Of a DNA stretch of 47,207 nt, positions 7,885 through 16,324 are shown piece after piece. Position numbers and translations under genes: made by a program. The notes under the pieces are model-generated. The model worked only from the letters and a program-made list of their open reading frames with translations. It did no database searches and was not told the origin of the DNA. Positions within the stretch are counted from its first letter, which is position 1. Each line of letters starts with the position of its first letter. The DNA is from CAYMJK01 sp043101635 (GTDB lineage: Bacteria > Planctomycetota > Phycisphaerae > Phycisphaerales > UBA1924): positions 1 to 47,207 of the forward strand of contig JBICIE010000178.1 in NCBI GenBank assembly GCA_043101635.1. The letters are read 5' to 3'.

Positions 7885-9192
7885 TCAGGGTTCCGGTTCA
7901 GGGGAGACGGCGGCAGCGGGGGGAGCGGGCGGCCGGCGCGGGAATGGCTGGCCCATGGCCGTCGAGTCCAGCACATGGCCGGTCGAGGCGTCCACCTCGA
8001 GCGTGAAGCCGCGCACGCCGACGGCGACGCCGCGCTGCCAGATCGTGCGCAGCGCCACGGTGTCATCCGTCACGCTCAGGAAGCGCGTGACCGACCCGGG
8101 CTCTTCGTCGCTGCCTGCCTCCCGCATGAGCCGGTTGATGGCCTGTGCGCGGACGAACGCCGCGTAGATCGGATCCAGCGCCGCGGCGGCGGCCACCTGC
8201 TTCGGCGCCGGGCCCGTGCTCGGAGCCGCCCGGGCGCCGGGCGCCTGGTCCGGGGCGCTGGCGGTCTCGGTTTCGATCTCCTCGTGCGCACCGGGTTGCG
8301 ACGGGTTGCCATCATCAGGCTCTGCTGGCTCGCTGAGTCCGACCGCCGCCTCGAGCGCCTTGAAGTTCTCGGTGATCAGGCTGGTCTCGTTCGCCTTCGG
8401 GTTGCGGTTGGTGATCGTGATGTCAGCGCTGCGCGCGTAGACGACGTCGGTGACCACGCGGATGAACGCTCTGCCGGTCCTGGGGTCGGCCACGAGCGGC
8501 AGGTAGTCGCGAAACTCCTGCTTGAGCGCATAGCGGGCGCCATCTTCGTCCGGCGCCGGGTCGAGCAGCAATTCGGCGAGTTGCTCCATCGAGAGCGAGT
8601 ACGCCTCGGCAGCGCCGATCGACGCCGTCACGAACAACTGCTCGAACCGCAGGTTGTCCAGCAGCATCGCCGCCTCGCTGGGGATCATCGCCACCGCCGC
8701 ATCGCCACCGATGTTGCTCTCGGTCCACGAGCCCAGCGCCACGATCGGCATTCGCGCCGTGCCGGGGGCTGCTGAGAAGAGGCCGCGCGACTGGGCCGAT
8801 TCCAACGGGTCGCTTGCCGCGGCGTCCTGCGTGTCGATGAATCGGCTTGCGGTGTGCGGCCACTGCGGCCGCAGCCTGTACTCGGCGTCGAGAGCGTCAA
8901 GGGCGTCCACCATCGCCCAGCGCGGATGCGTTGAGATGGCGCGCTCGTCACTCCAGAGCGACTGGCTTGGGCCGGCGCCCTCGGGGTTGGCCGCGTAGGC
9001 GTAGATGTCCCCGACCTGGACATCCTCCCGCGGGGGGAACACCGCGACGAACCCGAGCGACCTCAGCGTGTGGACCCACTCCCCGTGGTCGGGGGTGTCG
9101 GCCCGGGATCGGGTCATGGCGCCGCAGCCGACCTCCGAAAGGGCAACGAGCGTTGCAAACAGCAGTGCGCCGGCTCTCTGGCAGTGACTCAT
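7885..9192 (-). CDS. Putative exported lipoprotein of unknown function
   Basis: The 435-residue protein starts with a hydrophobic segment followed by LSEVGC, a poor lipobox with Cys at residue 23, so a lipoprotein is possible but not certain. GGGAGGAG precedes the ATG by 4 bases. The body (about 30-280) has a mixed character with SLGFVAVFPPRED and DVQVGDIYAYA, suggesting sensing or binding of something presented at the envelope. A Pro/Glu/Ala-rich linker covers about 295-345, followed by a compact helical C-terminal domain and a Pro-rich tail. No catalytic motif was recognised. It is divergent from the GH172-like gene across a 205-base region. Confidence 0.6.
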   Translation of the reverse strand: MSHCQRAGALLFATLVALSEVGCGAMTRSRADTPDHGEWVHTLRSLGFVAVFPPREDVQVGDIYAYAANPEGAGPSQSLWSDERAISTHPRWAMVDALDALDAEYRLRPQWPHTASRFIDTQDAAASDPLESAQSRGLFSAAPGTARMPIVALGSWTESNIGGDAAVAMIPSEAAMLLDNLRFEQLFVTASIGAAEAYSLSMEQLAELLLDPAPDEDGARYALKQEFRDYLPLVADPRTGRAFIRVVTDVVYARSADITITNRNPKANETSLITENFKALEAAVGLSEPAEPDDGNPSQPGAHEEIETETASAPDQAPGARAAPSTGPAPKQVAAAAALDPIYAAFVRAQAINRLMREAGSDEEPGSVTRFLSVTDDTVALRTIWQRGVAVGVRGFTLEVDASTGHVLDSTAMGQPFPRRPPAPPAAAVSPEPEP

Positions 9193-9211
9193 GAGGCTCC
9201 TCCCGCTCGCG

Positions 9212-9229
9212 CTGATCAACGTGGATCAG
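9212..9229. promoter_or_regulatory. 18-base near-perfect palindrome, operator candidate
   Basis: CTGATCAACGTGGATCAG has matched CTGATC/GATCAG arms and a central ACGT core with one mismatched pair. It lies between the divergent lipoprotein gene and the GH172/ABC operon, 20 bases upstream of the former's ATG. A central CG is common in LacI-family operators, and carbohydrate operons often use them, but no such regulator is in the window. Confidence 0.4.
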
Positions 9230-9373
9230 TGGCGGCGATTCTATGCCGGATCGCCCGGTCCACAATCCGAAGCGCGAAGCGCCCGGCGGATCGCGGCAGT
9301 CTCTCCCCAGGCCACCGGGCACGGCGTGGGAGCGGCTCTTCCCCTGATCGCTGATCGCAGATCCCTGCCCACC

Positions 9374-9379
9374 TACAAT
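9374..9379 (+). promoter_or_regulatory. Possible -10 (TACAAT) for the GH172/ABC operon
   Basis: TACAAT lies 18 bases before the ATG, with GGAGG in between, leaving room for a short leader. The same hexamer recurs before the genes at 38884 and 44134. No good -35 is visible. Confidence 0.4.
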
Positions 9380-9397
9380 CGCCGACGGAGGTGCAAC

Positions 9398-11446
9398 ATG
9401 TGGCGTAGCGCGTGCGCTCTTGCCGTGTTCCTGCTGGCTCTGCCGGCCTGGGCCCAGCCCATCACCGTCGAGTCGCTGCTGGAGGAGATGCTCGATCGGG
9501 ACGCCGCGGCGAGGTGGCCGGAGCCGGCGTACACCTGCCGCCAGTTCAGCAGCTATGACCGGCGGTCGATCACGCCGGAGGATCACGAAGCCTGGTTCGC
9601 CAACGCTGACGCCAGCCAGTACCTGCGCGTCGAGGAAGTGCAGACGCCCGATGGCGTTCGGCGCGAGTGGGTCATGATGGATGCAGAGGGCCCCGGCGCC
9701 ATCGTGCGCATGTGGTCGGCCAACCCGAAGGGGACCATGCGCATCTACCTCGATGGCGCTGCCGAGCCGGCGATCACGGTCCCGCTGGCAGACGCTCTTG
9801 GCGGCAGGTGGATCGCGCCAGATCCGCTCAGCTACACGGCGGGGCGCGGCTGGAACCTGTGGCTGCCGATCCCGTACGCCGAGCGCTGCAAGGTGACCAG
9901 CGACTCCGACGGCTTCTACTACCAGATCAACTACCGGACCTATGAGCCGGGCACGGAGGCGCAGAGCGTGACGGCGGACGAACTGGAGCGCCTCGGCGGC
10001 ATGATCGCGCGGGTCGCCCGCCAGCTCGCGATCCCGGACGCCGAGGCTGAGGCCAGCCTGCGCGCGCCGATGGACGCCAGCGCCCCCGGGGTGGTCATCG
10101 AGCCGGGCGACAGTGTCGAGCGGCGTCTGCCCGCCGGGCCGCGCGCCATCCGCCGCCTGACGCTGTCGCTGACGAGCGACGACATGGACAACGCTTTGCG
10201 ATCCACGGTCATCGAGTCCAGTTTCGATGGCGAGCGGACCATCTGGGCGCCGGTGGGGGATTTCTTCGGGGTGGGCCAGCAGCTTGTCGAGTTCGAAGAT
10301 CACTACCGCGGCGCCACGGCGACCGATGGCGGCGCCCAGCTTGCATGCGCATGGGTGATGCCGTACCGGCGATCCGGATCGATCCGGCTGATCAACCTCG
10401 GCGAGGCGCCTGTGACGGCGCGCCTCACCATGGTTGAATCGCCGTGGGAGTGGGATGACCGCTCGATGCGCTTCCACGCCAACTGGCGCCAGGAGGACCC
10501 GATCCACACCCGCCCGATGCGCGACTGGAACTACATCACGATCGACGGGCGCGGGGTCTACATGGGCGACACCCTCGCGGTGATCAACGACAACGAGACC
10601 TGGTGGGGCGAGGGCGACGAGAAGATCTACGTCGACGGCGAGGACTTCCCGTCGCACTTCGGCACGGGCACAGAGGATTACTACAGCTACGCCTGGTGCA
10701 GCAACGAGGTCTTCTGGCGCCCGTTCAACGCCCAGCCCCGCTGCGACGGGTACACCGCCGGCGGCAACTGGGGGCGAACGACGGTCACGCGCGTGCGCGC
10801 GCTGGACGCCATCCCGTTCACGACGGACTTCCGCTTCGACATGGAGGTCTGGCACTGGGCCGAGTGCGATGTCGCCTACGCCGCGACGACGTACTGGTAT
10901 GGGGCGCCCGGCGCTTCGGCCAACATCGAGCCCATGACCGGGGAGGCGGCCCGCGGGGCCCTGACGCCGAAGCCGCTGCCCCCGCCGTTTGCGATCGAGG
11001 GGGCCATCGAGGCCGAGAAGCTCGAGATCACGGCGAGGTCCCGCCCGGACCTGCCGGCAGGCGCGCAAGACATGCGCGGCTTCGGGCGCGGCAAGTGGAG
11101 CGGCGAGCAGCACCTGTGGGTGCAGGGCGCGCGGGCCGGCGACTTCGTCGAGCTGCGCGTGCCGGCGCCATCGGCCGAGCCGGTCAAGGTGATCGTGTAC
11201 GGCACGAAGAGCTGGGACTATGGCATCGTGCGCTTCACGGTCAACGGCGGGGAGGCGCGGGAGGTCGATCTGTACAATGCCGAGCAGCGGGCCGCGGCGC
11301 CGACCGGCCCGATCGAACTCGGCGTGTTCGAGCCAGTCGATGGAGCGCTGCACCTGCGGCTCGAGGTCGTCGGCTCCAACGAGCGATCAGAGGGCAGCGG
11401 GGCGTTCTTCGGGATCGACTGCATCGTCCTCGAGCCGGCCAACTGA
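9398..11446 (+). CDS. Secreted DUF2961 / GH172-family glycosidase-like protein
   Basis: The 682-residue protein begins with a signal peptide ending near AWAQ. Residues of about 45-540 match DUF2961, the family that includes GH172 difructose-anhydride and arabinofuranosidase enzymes: DAEGPGAIVRMW near the start and the hallmark HFGTGTEDYYSYAW, with acidic residues expected to be catalytic. The remaining C-terminal ~150 residues look like a separate beta-rich module, possibly carbohydrate binding. An ABC sugar importer follows 6 bases downstream, so the enzyme probably releases the imported sugar in the periplasm or outside. The substrate cannot be read from the sequence; furanosides are the family's known targets. 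Confidence 0.85.
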   Translation: MWRSACALAVFLLALPAWAQPITVESLLEEMLDRDAAARWPEPAYTCRQFSSYDRRSITPEDHEAWFANADASQYLRVEEVQTPDGVRREWVMMDAEGPGAIVRMWSANPKGTMRIYLDGAAEPAITVPLADALGGRWIAPDPLSYTAGRGWNLWLPIPYAERCKVTSDSDGFYYQINYRTYEPGTEAQSVTADELERLGGMIARVARQLAIPDAEAEASLRAPMDASAPGVVIEPGDSVERRLPAGPRAIRRLTLSLTSDDMDNALRSTVIESSFDGERTIWAPVGDFFGVGQQLVEFEDHYRGATATDGGAQLACAWVMPYRRSGSIRLINLGEAPVTARLTMVESPWEWDDRSMRFHANWRQEDPIHTRPMRDWNYITIDGRGVYMGDTLAVINDNETWWGEGDEKIYVDGEDFPSHFGTGTEDYYSYAWCSNEVFWRPFNAQPRCDGYTAGGNWGRTTVTRVRALDAIPFTTDFRFDMEVWHWAECDVAYAATTYWYGAPGASANIEPMTGEAARGALTPKPLPPPFAIEGAIEAEKLEITARSRPDLPAGAQDMRGFGRGKWSGEQHLWVQGARAGDFVELRVPAPSAEPVKVIVYGTKSWDYGIVRFTVNGGEAREVDLYNAEQRAAAPTGPIELGVFEPVDGALHLRLEVVGSNERSEGSGAFFGIDCIVLEPAN

Positions 11447-11452
11447 CGCCCG

Positions 11453-12997
11453 ATGCCACCGGACGCCGACAGCCCGGCCAACGCCCCGCTGGTCGAGATG
11501 GTCGGGGTCCACAAGTCGTTCGGCGCCCAGGAAGTCCTCAGCGGTGTCGACTTCACGATCCGGCCGGGGGAGGCGCACGTGCTGGCCGGCGAGAACGGCG
11601 CCGGCAAGACCACACTCATCCGCATCCTCGGCGGGGCGCTGCGGGCGGACGCCGGGGAGGTCCGCATCGGCGGCCGGCCCATCCGGCTGCACTCGGTGCA
11701 GGATGCCGCGGCGGCGGGCGTCGCGGTGATCCACCAGGAACTGTCGCTCTGCCCGTCGCTGTCCGTGGCTGACAATCTCGCGCTGGGGCGCGAGCCGGTG
11801 ACGCGCCTGGGCTGGATCCGGCGGCGCGAGACGGCTGCGCGGGCGCGGGCGGCGCTGGCGCGGGTCGGACTCGACATGGATCTGCAGACGCCGGTCGGCG
11901 CCCTGCCGCTGGCGGCGCGCCAGCTTGTCGAGATCGCCAAGGCGCTGGCCCTTGACGCCCGCGTGGTCGTGATGGATGAGCCGACCAGTTCGCTGGCCCG
12001 GCCGGATGTCGAGCGGCTGTTTGCGCTGATCGAGGAGATCACGCAGGCCGATCCGCCGGCCGGGGTCGTCTTCATCTCGCATCGACTGGAGGAGATCGAG
12101 CGCATCGCGGATCGAATTACGGTGCTGCGCGACGGAAAGCTGGCGCTGAGCGCTGCCGCAGACGACTGTCCGCCCGATGCGCTCATCGGCGCCATGGTCG
12201 GGCGCTCGCTGCAGGAGCAGACGCCGCGCCGCTCGGTCGCGCCGGGGCGCACACTGCTGGAGGCGCATGATCTCACCGTGCGCCCGCGGACGGGACGCGG
12301 GGTCCGCGGCGTCTCGCTGGATGTTCGCGCAGGCGAGATCGTCGGCCTTGCCGGGCTGAGGGGCTGCGGCGCCGGCGACATTCTCCATGCGCTATTCGGG
12401 GACCGGTCGGGCGTCAGCGGGCGCATCATGGTGGATGGCGCCCGGGCGCGGCTCGACTCTCCGCGGGCCGCGGTGCGTGCCCGGCTGGCGCTGGTCACCG
12501 GTGATCGCCAGGCCCTCGGTGTCTGTCCGCAATTGAGTGTCATGGAGAACATCACGCTTGCGTCGCTGGACCGCGTTACGCGCCTCGGCCTGGTTCGCGA
12601 TCGACTTGCGGCGCAGTGCGCCCGGGCGGCGGCGCGGGCCCTGGCCATACGCTGCCGATCGATCGGTCAGCCGGTCGGGCGCCTCTCGGGCGGCAACCAG
12701 CAGAAGGTCGTGCTGGGGCGATGGATGCAGACCGAGCCGCTGGTCATGCTGCTGGACGATCCGACCCGCGGCGTCGACATCGGCGCCCGTCAGGAGATCT
12801 ACGGCCTCTTGAATGCGTGGACGGCCCGCGGCATTGGCGTGCTGCTGGCCAGCACGGATCTGCCGGAGCTGATCGCCATGTCCGACCGCATCATCGTGCT
12901 GCACCGCGGGCGCATCACGGCCCGGCTCGGGCGCGATGAGGCGACACCGCCGCGCATCATGGCCGCCGCGCTTGGCGAGACGCGGGAGGCGGCGTGA
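11453..12997 (+). CDS. Ribose-type sugar ABC transporter, double ATPase subunit
   Basis: This 514-residue protein has two tandem ATPase domains, as in RbsA/XylG/MglA. Domain 1 has Walker A GENGAGKTT, a divergent signature LPLAARQLVEIAKAL and Walker B VVVMDEPTSS. Domain 2 has the degenerate loop GLAGLRGCGAGD, the signature LSGGNQQKVVLGRW and Walker B VMLLDDPTRGVDIGA. The loss of Walker A in the second half is typical of the group. It sits between the GH172-like gene and the permease gene, with a 4-base overlap with the latter (GTGA). The substrate is unknown, presumably a monosaccharide. Confidence 0.93.
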   Translation: MPPDADSPANAPLVEMVGVHKSFGAQEVLSGVDFTIRPGEAHVLAGENGAGKTTLIRILGGALRADAGEVRIGGRPIRLHSVQDAAAAGVAVIHQELSLCPSLSVADNLALGREPVTRLGWIRRRETAARARAALARVGLDMDLQTPVGALPLAARQLVEIAKALALDARVVVMDEPTSSLARPDVERLFALIEEITQADPPAGVVFISHRLEEIERIADRITVLRDGKLALSAAADDCPPDALIGAMVGRSLQEQTPRRSVAPGRTLLEAHDLTVRPRTGRGVRGVSLDVRAGEIVGLAGLRGCGAGDILHALFGDRSGVSGRIMVDGARARLDSPRAAVRARLALVTGDRQALGVCPQLSVMENITLASLDRVTRLGLVRDRLAAQCARAAARALAIRCRSIGQPVGRLSGGNQQKVVLGRWMQTEPLVMLLDDPTRGVDIGARQEIYGLLNAWTARGIGVLLASTDLPELIAMSDRIIVLHRGRITARLGRDEATPPRIMAAALGETREAA

Positions 12998-13953
12998 ATC
13001 CGGGACGCCTGCTGCTGCGCGTGCCGCACGATGTCGCCTTTGCCGTGTGCGCGCTGGCGCTGGTGTTGCTGCTGGGGTGCGTGTTCCACAGCGGCGGGAC
13101 GTTCTTCAAGCTCGCCACGCATGCGCAGGCGCTCTGGCAGGTCGCCGCGTTCGGGATACTGGCCTGCGGCATGACGATCGTAATCCTGTCGGCGGGCATC
13201 GACCTCTCTGTCGGCAGCGTGGCGGCGCTGGCCGGCGTGGTCTTTGCGATTCTGGTCATCCGCTACGAGCAGGGCCTCTGGATCGCGCTGCCGCTGAGCG
13301 CCCTGGTGGGCGCCGCCTGCGGAGCGGCATCGGGGGTGTGCGTGGCCCACCTGCGCCTGCAGCCGTTCATTGCGACGCTGGCGATGATGGCCTTTGCCCG
13401 CGGGCTGGCCAAGCAGGTCAGTTCGGGGCGCAAGATCTTCGAGATGCCGGCGCCGGAGGCGTTCGAGGCGCTCAACGGCACAGCGCCGCTGATCGGGCTG
13501 GAGTGGCGCGTCGTGATCTTCCTCGCGTGCGCCGCGGCGACGTGGGCCCTGCTGCGCCGGCGGCGCTTCGGCCGCTACATCTACGCCATCGGTGACAACG
13601 AGGAGGCGGCCCGGCTTTCCGGGGCGCCGGTGCGCGCAACCAAGGTCCTGGCCTACGCGCTCTGCGGGCTGATGGCCGGGCTCGCCGGCGTCGTGATCGC
13701 AGCGCAGGAACGGCAGGGCAACCCGGACGCCGGCGTCGCCTACGAACTGACCGCCATCGCCATGGTGGTGGTGGGGGGCACCTCGCTGATGGGCGGGCGC
13801 GGCGGCATCACGCTCACCGTGCTCGGTGTGCTGACGATCGGGTATCTGCGTAAGATCCTCGATATCAACGGTGTGCCGACGGCGCCGCAGCTCATGATCA
13901 CCGGCGGCATCATCGTCGCCGCGGTGCTGGTGCAGGGGCTGCGGCCGCGCTGA
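12994..13953 (+). CDS. Ribose-type sugar ABC transporter permease
   Basis: The 319-residue integral membrane protein has the RbsC-like pattern of about eight to ten hydrophobic helices, the ILSAGIDLSVGSVAAL motif typical of BPD_transp_2 permeases and IYAIGDNEEAARLSG, which corresponds to the coupling loop that contacts the ATPase. It starts at a GTG overlapping the stop of the ATPase gene. Only one permease is present, so it presumably acts as a homodimer, as in the ribose system. Confidence 0.92.
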   Translation: MNPGRLLLRVPHDVAFAVCALALVLLLGCVFHSGGTFFKLATHAQALWQVAAFGILACGMTIVILSAGIDLSVGSVAALAGVVFAILVIRYEQGLWIALPLSALVGAACGAASGVCVAHLRLQPFIATLAMMAFARGLAKQVSSGRKIFEMPAPEAFEALNGTAPLIGLEWRVVIFLACAAATWALLRRRRFGRYIYAIGDNEEAARLSGAPVRATKVLAYALCGLMAGLAGVVIAAQERQGNPDAGVAYELTAIAMVVVGGTSLMGGRGGITLTVLGVLTIGYLRKILDINGVPTAPQLMITGGIIVAAVLVQGLRPR

Positions 13954-13973
13954 TCGGAACCAGGAGCAGCGAG

Positions 13974-14945
13974 ATGCTACAGCACGCTCGATGGGCCGCC
14001 TCACTTGCGATCCTTGCGCTGTGTGGCTGCGGCGAACAGCCGCGGACCGCGCAGGCGCCCGAGCAGGGCGGGGGCGATGGGCCGGCGCAGTACGTCATTG
14101 GCTTCTCCCAGTGCGCCGGCGACGAGCCGTGGCGCGAGCAGATGGATCGCGACATCCGGGCTGCCGCGGCGGCGCATCCCGAGATTCGCCTCATCTATAA
14201 GGACGCCCAGAGCGACTCGACCACGCAGCAGGCCCACGTTCGCGAGTATGTCACCCAGGATGTCGACGTCATCATCATCTCGCCGCTGGATGTCTCGCTG
14301 ACGAGCGCGGTCGCGGACGCCTACCGGGCGGGCGTTCCGGTGATCGTGCTGGACCGCAAGGTCGAGGGCGACCAGTACACCTGCTTCATCGGCGCGGACA
14401 ACCGGGTGATCGGGGCCGCGGTCGGGGCATGGGTGATTGCCCATCTCGGCGGCCAGGGGCGTGTCGTCGAGCTGAGAGGCCTGAGCAGTTCGACGCCCGC
14501 CATCGAGCGCTCCGAGCCGTTCCACGAGGCGATCGCCGGCACGGGCATCGAGATCGTCTACGACGCCGACATGGAGTGGAAGGGCGACATCGCCCGCGAG
14601 AAGATGCAGGCGGCGCTCGCCGTCAATGCTGCGGGCGGGTCGATCGATCTCGTGTATGGCGCCAACGACCCCGCCGCCATCCAGGCCTGGTACGCCGCCA
14701 AGGACGCCGGCCGGGAAGCTGAGATCATCTTCGTGGGCGTCGACGCCCTGCCGCACGAGGGTGTCAAGGCCGTTCGCGACGGGATCCTCGACGCCACGTT
14801 CCAGTATCCCAACGGGGCTGCCGAGGCGATCGACACGGCCCTGCGAATCCTCGAGGGCGCTGAGGCGCCGAAGACCATCACGCTCGGCACGCGCCTGTTC
14901 ACGCCGGAGAACGTGGATGCCGGCGGCGAGGCGATCGGGCCGTAG
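13974..14945 (+). CDS. Sugar-binding lipoprotein of the ABC transporter
   Basis: The 323-residue protein has an N-terminal lipobox (ILALCGC, Cys at about residue 19), a short Glu/Gln/Gly-rich spacer and then a periplasmic-binding-protein type 1 fold. Recognisable family features are VIGFSQCAGDEPWREQM, DVDVIIISPLDVS and VPVIVLDRKV in the N-terminal lobe, and LVYGANDPAAIQAW in the other. It delivers the sugar to the permease. The conserved Arg/Asp/Asn residues of sugar sites are present, but the sugar cannot be named. It ends the operon and is convergent with the response-regulator gene 23 bases away. Confidence 0.9.
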   Translation: MLQHARWAASLAILALCGCGEQPRTAQAPEQGGGDGPAQYVIGFSQCAGDEPWREQMDRDIRAAAAAHPEIRLIYKDAQSDSTTQQAHVREYVTQDVDVIIISPLDVSLTSAVADAYRAGVPVIVLDRKVEGDQYTCFIGADNRVIGAAVGAWVIAHLGGQGRVVELRGLSSSTPAIERSEPFHEAIAGTGIEIVYDADMEWKGDIAREKMQAALAVNAAGGSIDLVYGANDPAAIQAWYAAKDAGREAEIIFVGVDALPHEGVKAVRDGILDATFQYPNGAAEAIDTALRILEGAEAPKTITLGTRLFTPENVDAGGEAIGP

Positions 14946-14968
14946 GCGCGGACCGGCGCCAGCCGTCT

Positions 14969-16324
14969 TCACGCCGACTGTGACAGGCCGTACTTCTTGA
15001 TCTTGTTGTAGACCGTAACCCGGTCGACTTTGAGGATCCTGGCGGCCTGGGTGATGTTCCAGTCGGTTCGGCGGAGGATGTCCTCAATGTGCTGGCGCTC
15101 GACCTGCTCCAGGGAATCGGCGCGCTGGCGGGCGGGCGCCGGCGCGGCGGCGACCTGCAGCGGCAGATCCCGGGCCTGGATCGCCGGAGGCGCGCCGACG
15201 ACCATGGCCCGTTCGATGGCGTTGGAGAGTTCCCGCACGTTGCCGGGCCAGTCGTGCTCGGTCAGGAGTTTCATGGCCTCGGGGCTGATCTCGGTGATCC
15301 GCTTGTCCATCTGCTGGGCGAAGCGGTGCAGGAAGTGCCCGGCCAGCAGCGGAATGTCGGCCCGGCGGTCGCGCAGCGGCGGCGCCTCGATGGTGAAGAC
15401 GTTGATGCGGTAGTAGAAGTCCTCCCGGAAGCGCCCTTCCTGCACCGCGGTGTGCAGGTCCTCATTGGTGGCGCAGATCACGCGGAAGTCGACGTGGACC
15501 GGCTCGCCGCCGCCGACGCGTGTGAACTCCTTGCTCTCCAGCACGCGCAGGAGTTCGACCTGCATCTTCGGCGTGATGGCCCCGACCTCATCGAGAAAGA
15601 GCGTGCCTCCGTCGGCCATCTCCAGCTTGCCTTTGCGCCGGTGCGATGCGCCGGTGAAGGCGCCTTTCTCATGTCCGAACAGTTCGCTCTCCAGCAGCGT
15701 CTCCGGGATGGCGCCGCAGTTGACCGGCACGATCGGCAGGTAGCGGCGCCTGCTGTTGGCGTGGATCGCCCGGGCGATCAGCTCCTTGCCGGTGCCGCTC
15801 TCTCCGACGATGAGCACGGTGGCGTCGGTGGGGGCGACATGCTGGATCAGGCTCATGACCTTCTCGATCGCGGGGCTCTGTCCGACGATCGTGTCGACGG
15901 AGACGAGTTCGTCGATGGTGGCGCGAAGCTGGGTGTTCTCCTCGCGCAGCCGGCGCTGCTCGATGGCGCGGGCGATCAGGTGGCTGAGCTCATCCGGATC
16001 GACCGGCTTGGTGATGTAGTCGAACGCGCCCTCCTTGAGGGCCCGGATGGCGCTGTCCACCGAGGCGAAGCCAGTGATCATGATGATCGCCATCTCCGGA
16101 TCGTCGTGGTGCAGCCTGGCCTGCAGTTCCAGCCCGTCCATGCCCGGCATCTTGATGTCCAGAACCGCCACGTCGAAGCGGCGATCCGACGCGATGCGCA
16201 GGGCCTCCTCGGCGTGCTCGGCCGTCAGGACGTGGTGGCCGTCCTTGGTCAGCCAGTGGCTGAGGGAGTCGCGCACGGAGAACTCGTCATCGACGATCAG
16301 GACGCTGCCCATCTCGCCGGCCAT
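14969..16324 (-). CDS. NtrC-family sigma-54-activating response regulator
   Basis: The 451-residue protein has three parts. The receiver (about 7-120) has the phosphoacceptor D56 in LDIKMPGMDG. The AAA+ domain (about 145-375) has Walker A GESGTGKE, the sigma-54-contacting GAFTGA loop, and Walker B GGTLFLDEVG. A Fis-type helix-turn-helix ends the protein (NITQAARILKVDRVTVYNK). All of the residues needed for sigma-54 activation are present. It overlaps the kinase gene by one base (TGATG), so the pair is translated together. Two sigma-54-like promoters with matching upstream elements lie in front of the divergent genes, which are the obvious targets. Confidence 0.96.
   Translation of the reverse strand: MAGEMGSVLIVDDEFSVRDSLSHWLTKDGHHVLTAEHAEEALRIASDRRFDVAVLDIKMPGMDGLELQARLHHDDPEMAIIMITGFASVDSAIRALKEGAFDYITKPVDPDELSHLIARAIEQRRLREENTQLRATIDELVSVDTIVGQSPAIEKVMSLIQHVAPTDATVLIVGESGTGKELIARAIHANSRRRYLPIVPVNCGAIPETLLESELFGHEKGAFTGASHRRKGKLEMADGGTLFLDEVGAITPKMQVELLRVLESKEFTRVGGGEPVHVDFRVICATNEDLHTAVQEGRFREDFYYRINVFTIEAPPLRDRRADIPLLAGHFLHRFAQQMDKRITEISPEAMKLLTEHDWPGNVRELSNAIERAMVVGAPPAIQARDLPLQVAAAPAPARQRADSLEQVERQHIEDILRRTDWNITQAARILKVDRVTVYNKIKKYGLSQSA

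Noticed and set aside
8948..11353. 801-codon leftward open frame opposite the GH172-like gene
   Set aside because: It is Arg/Ala/Gly/Val-rich, has no ribosome site, and lies antisense to a gene with clear family motifs. High GC makes such frames common.
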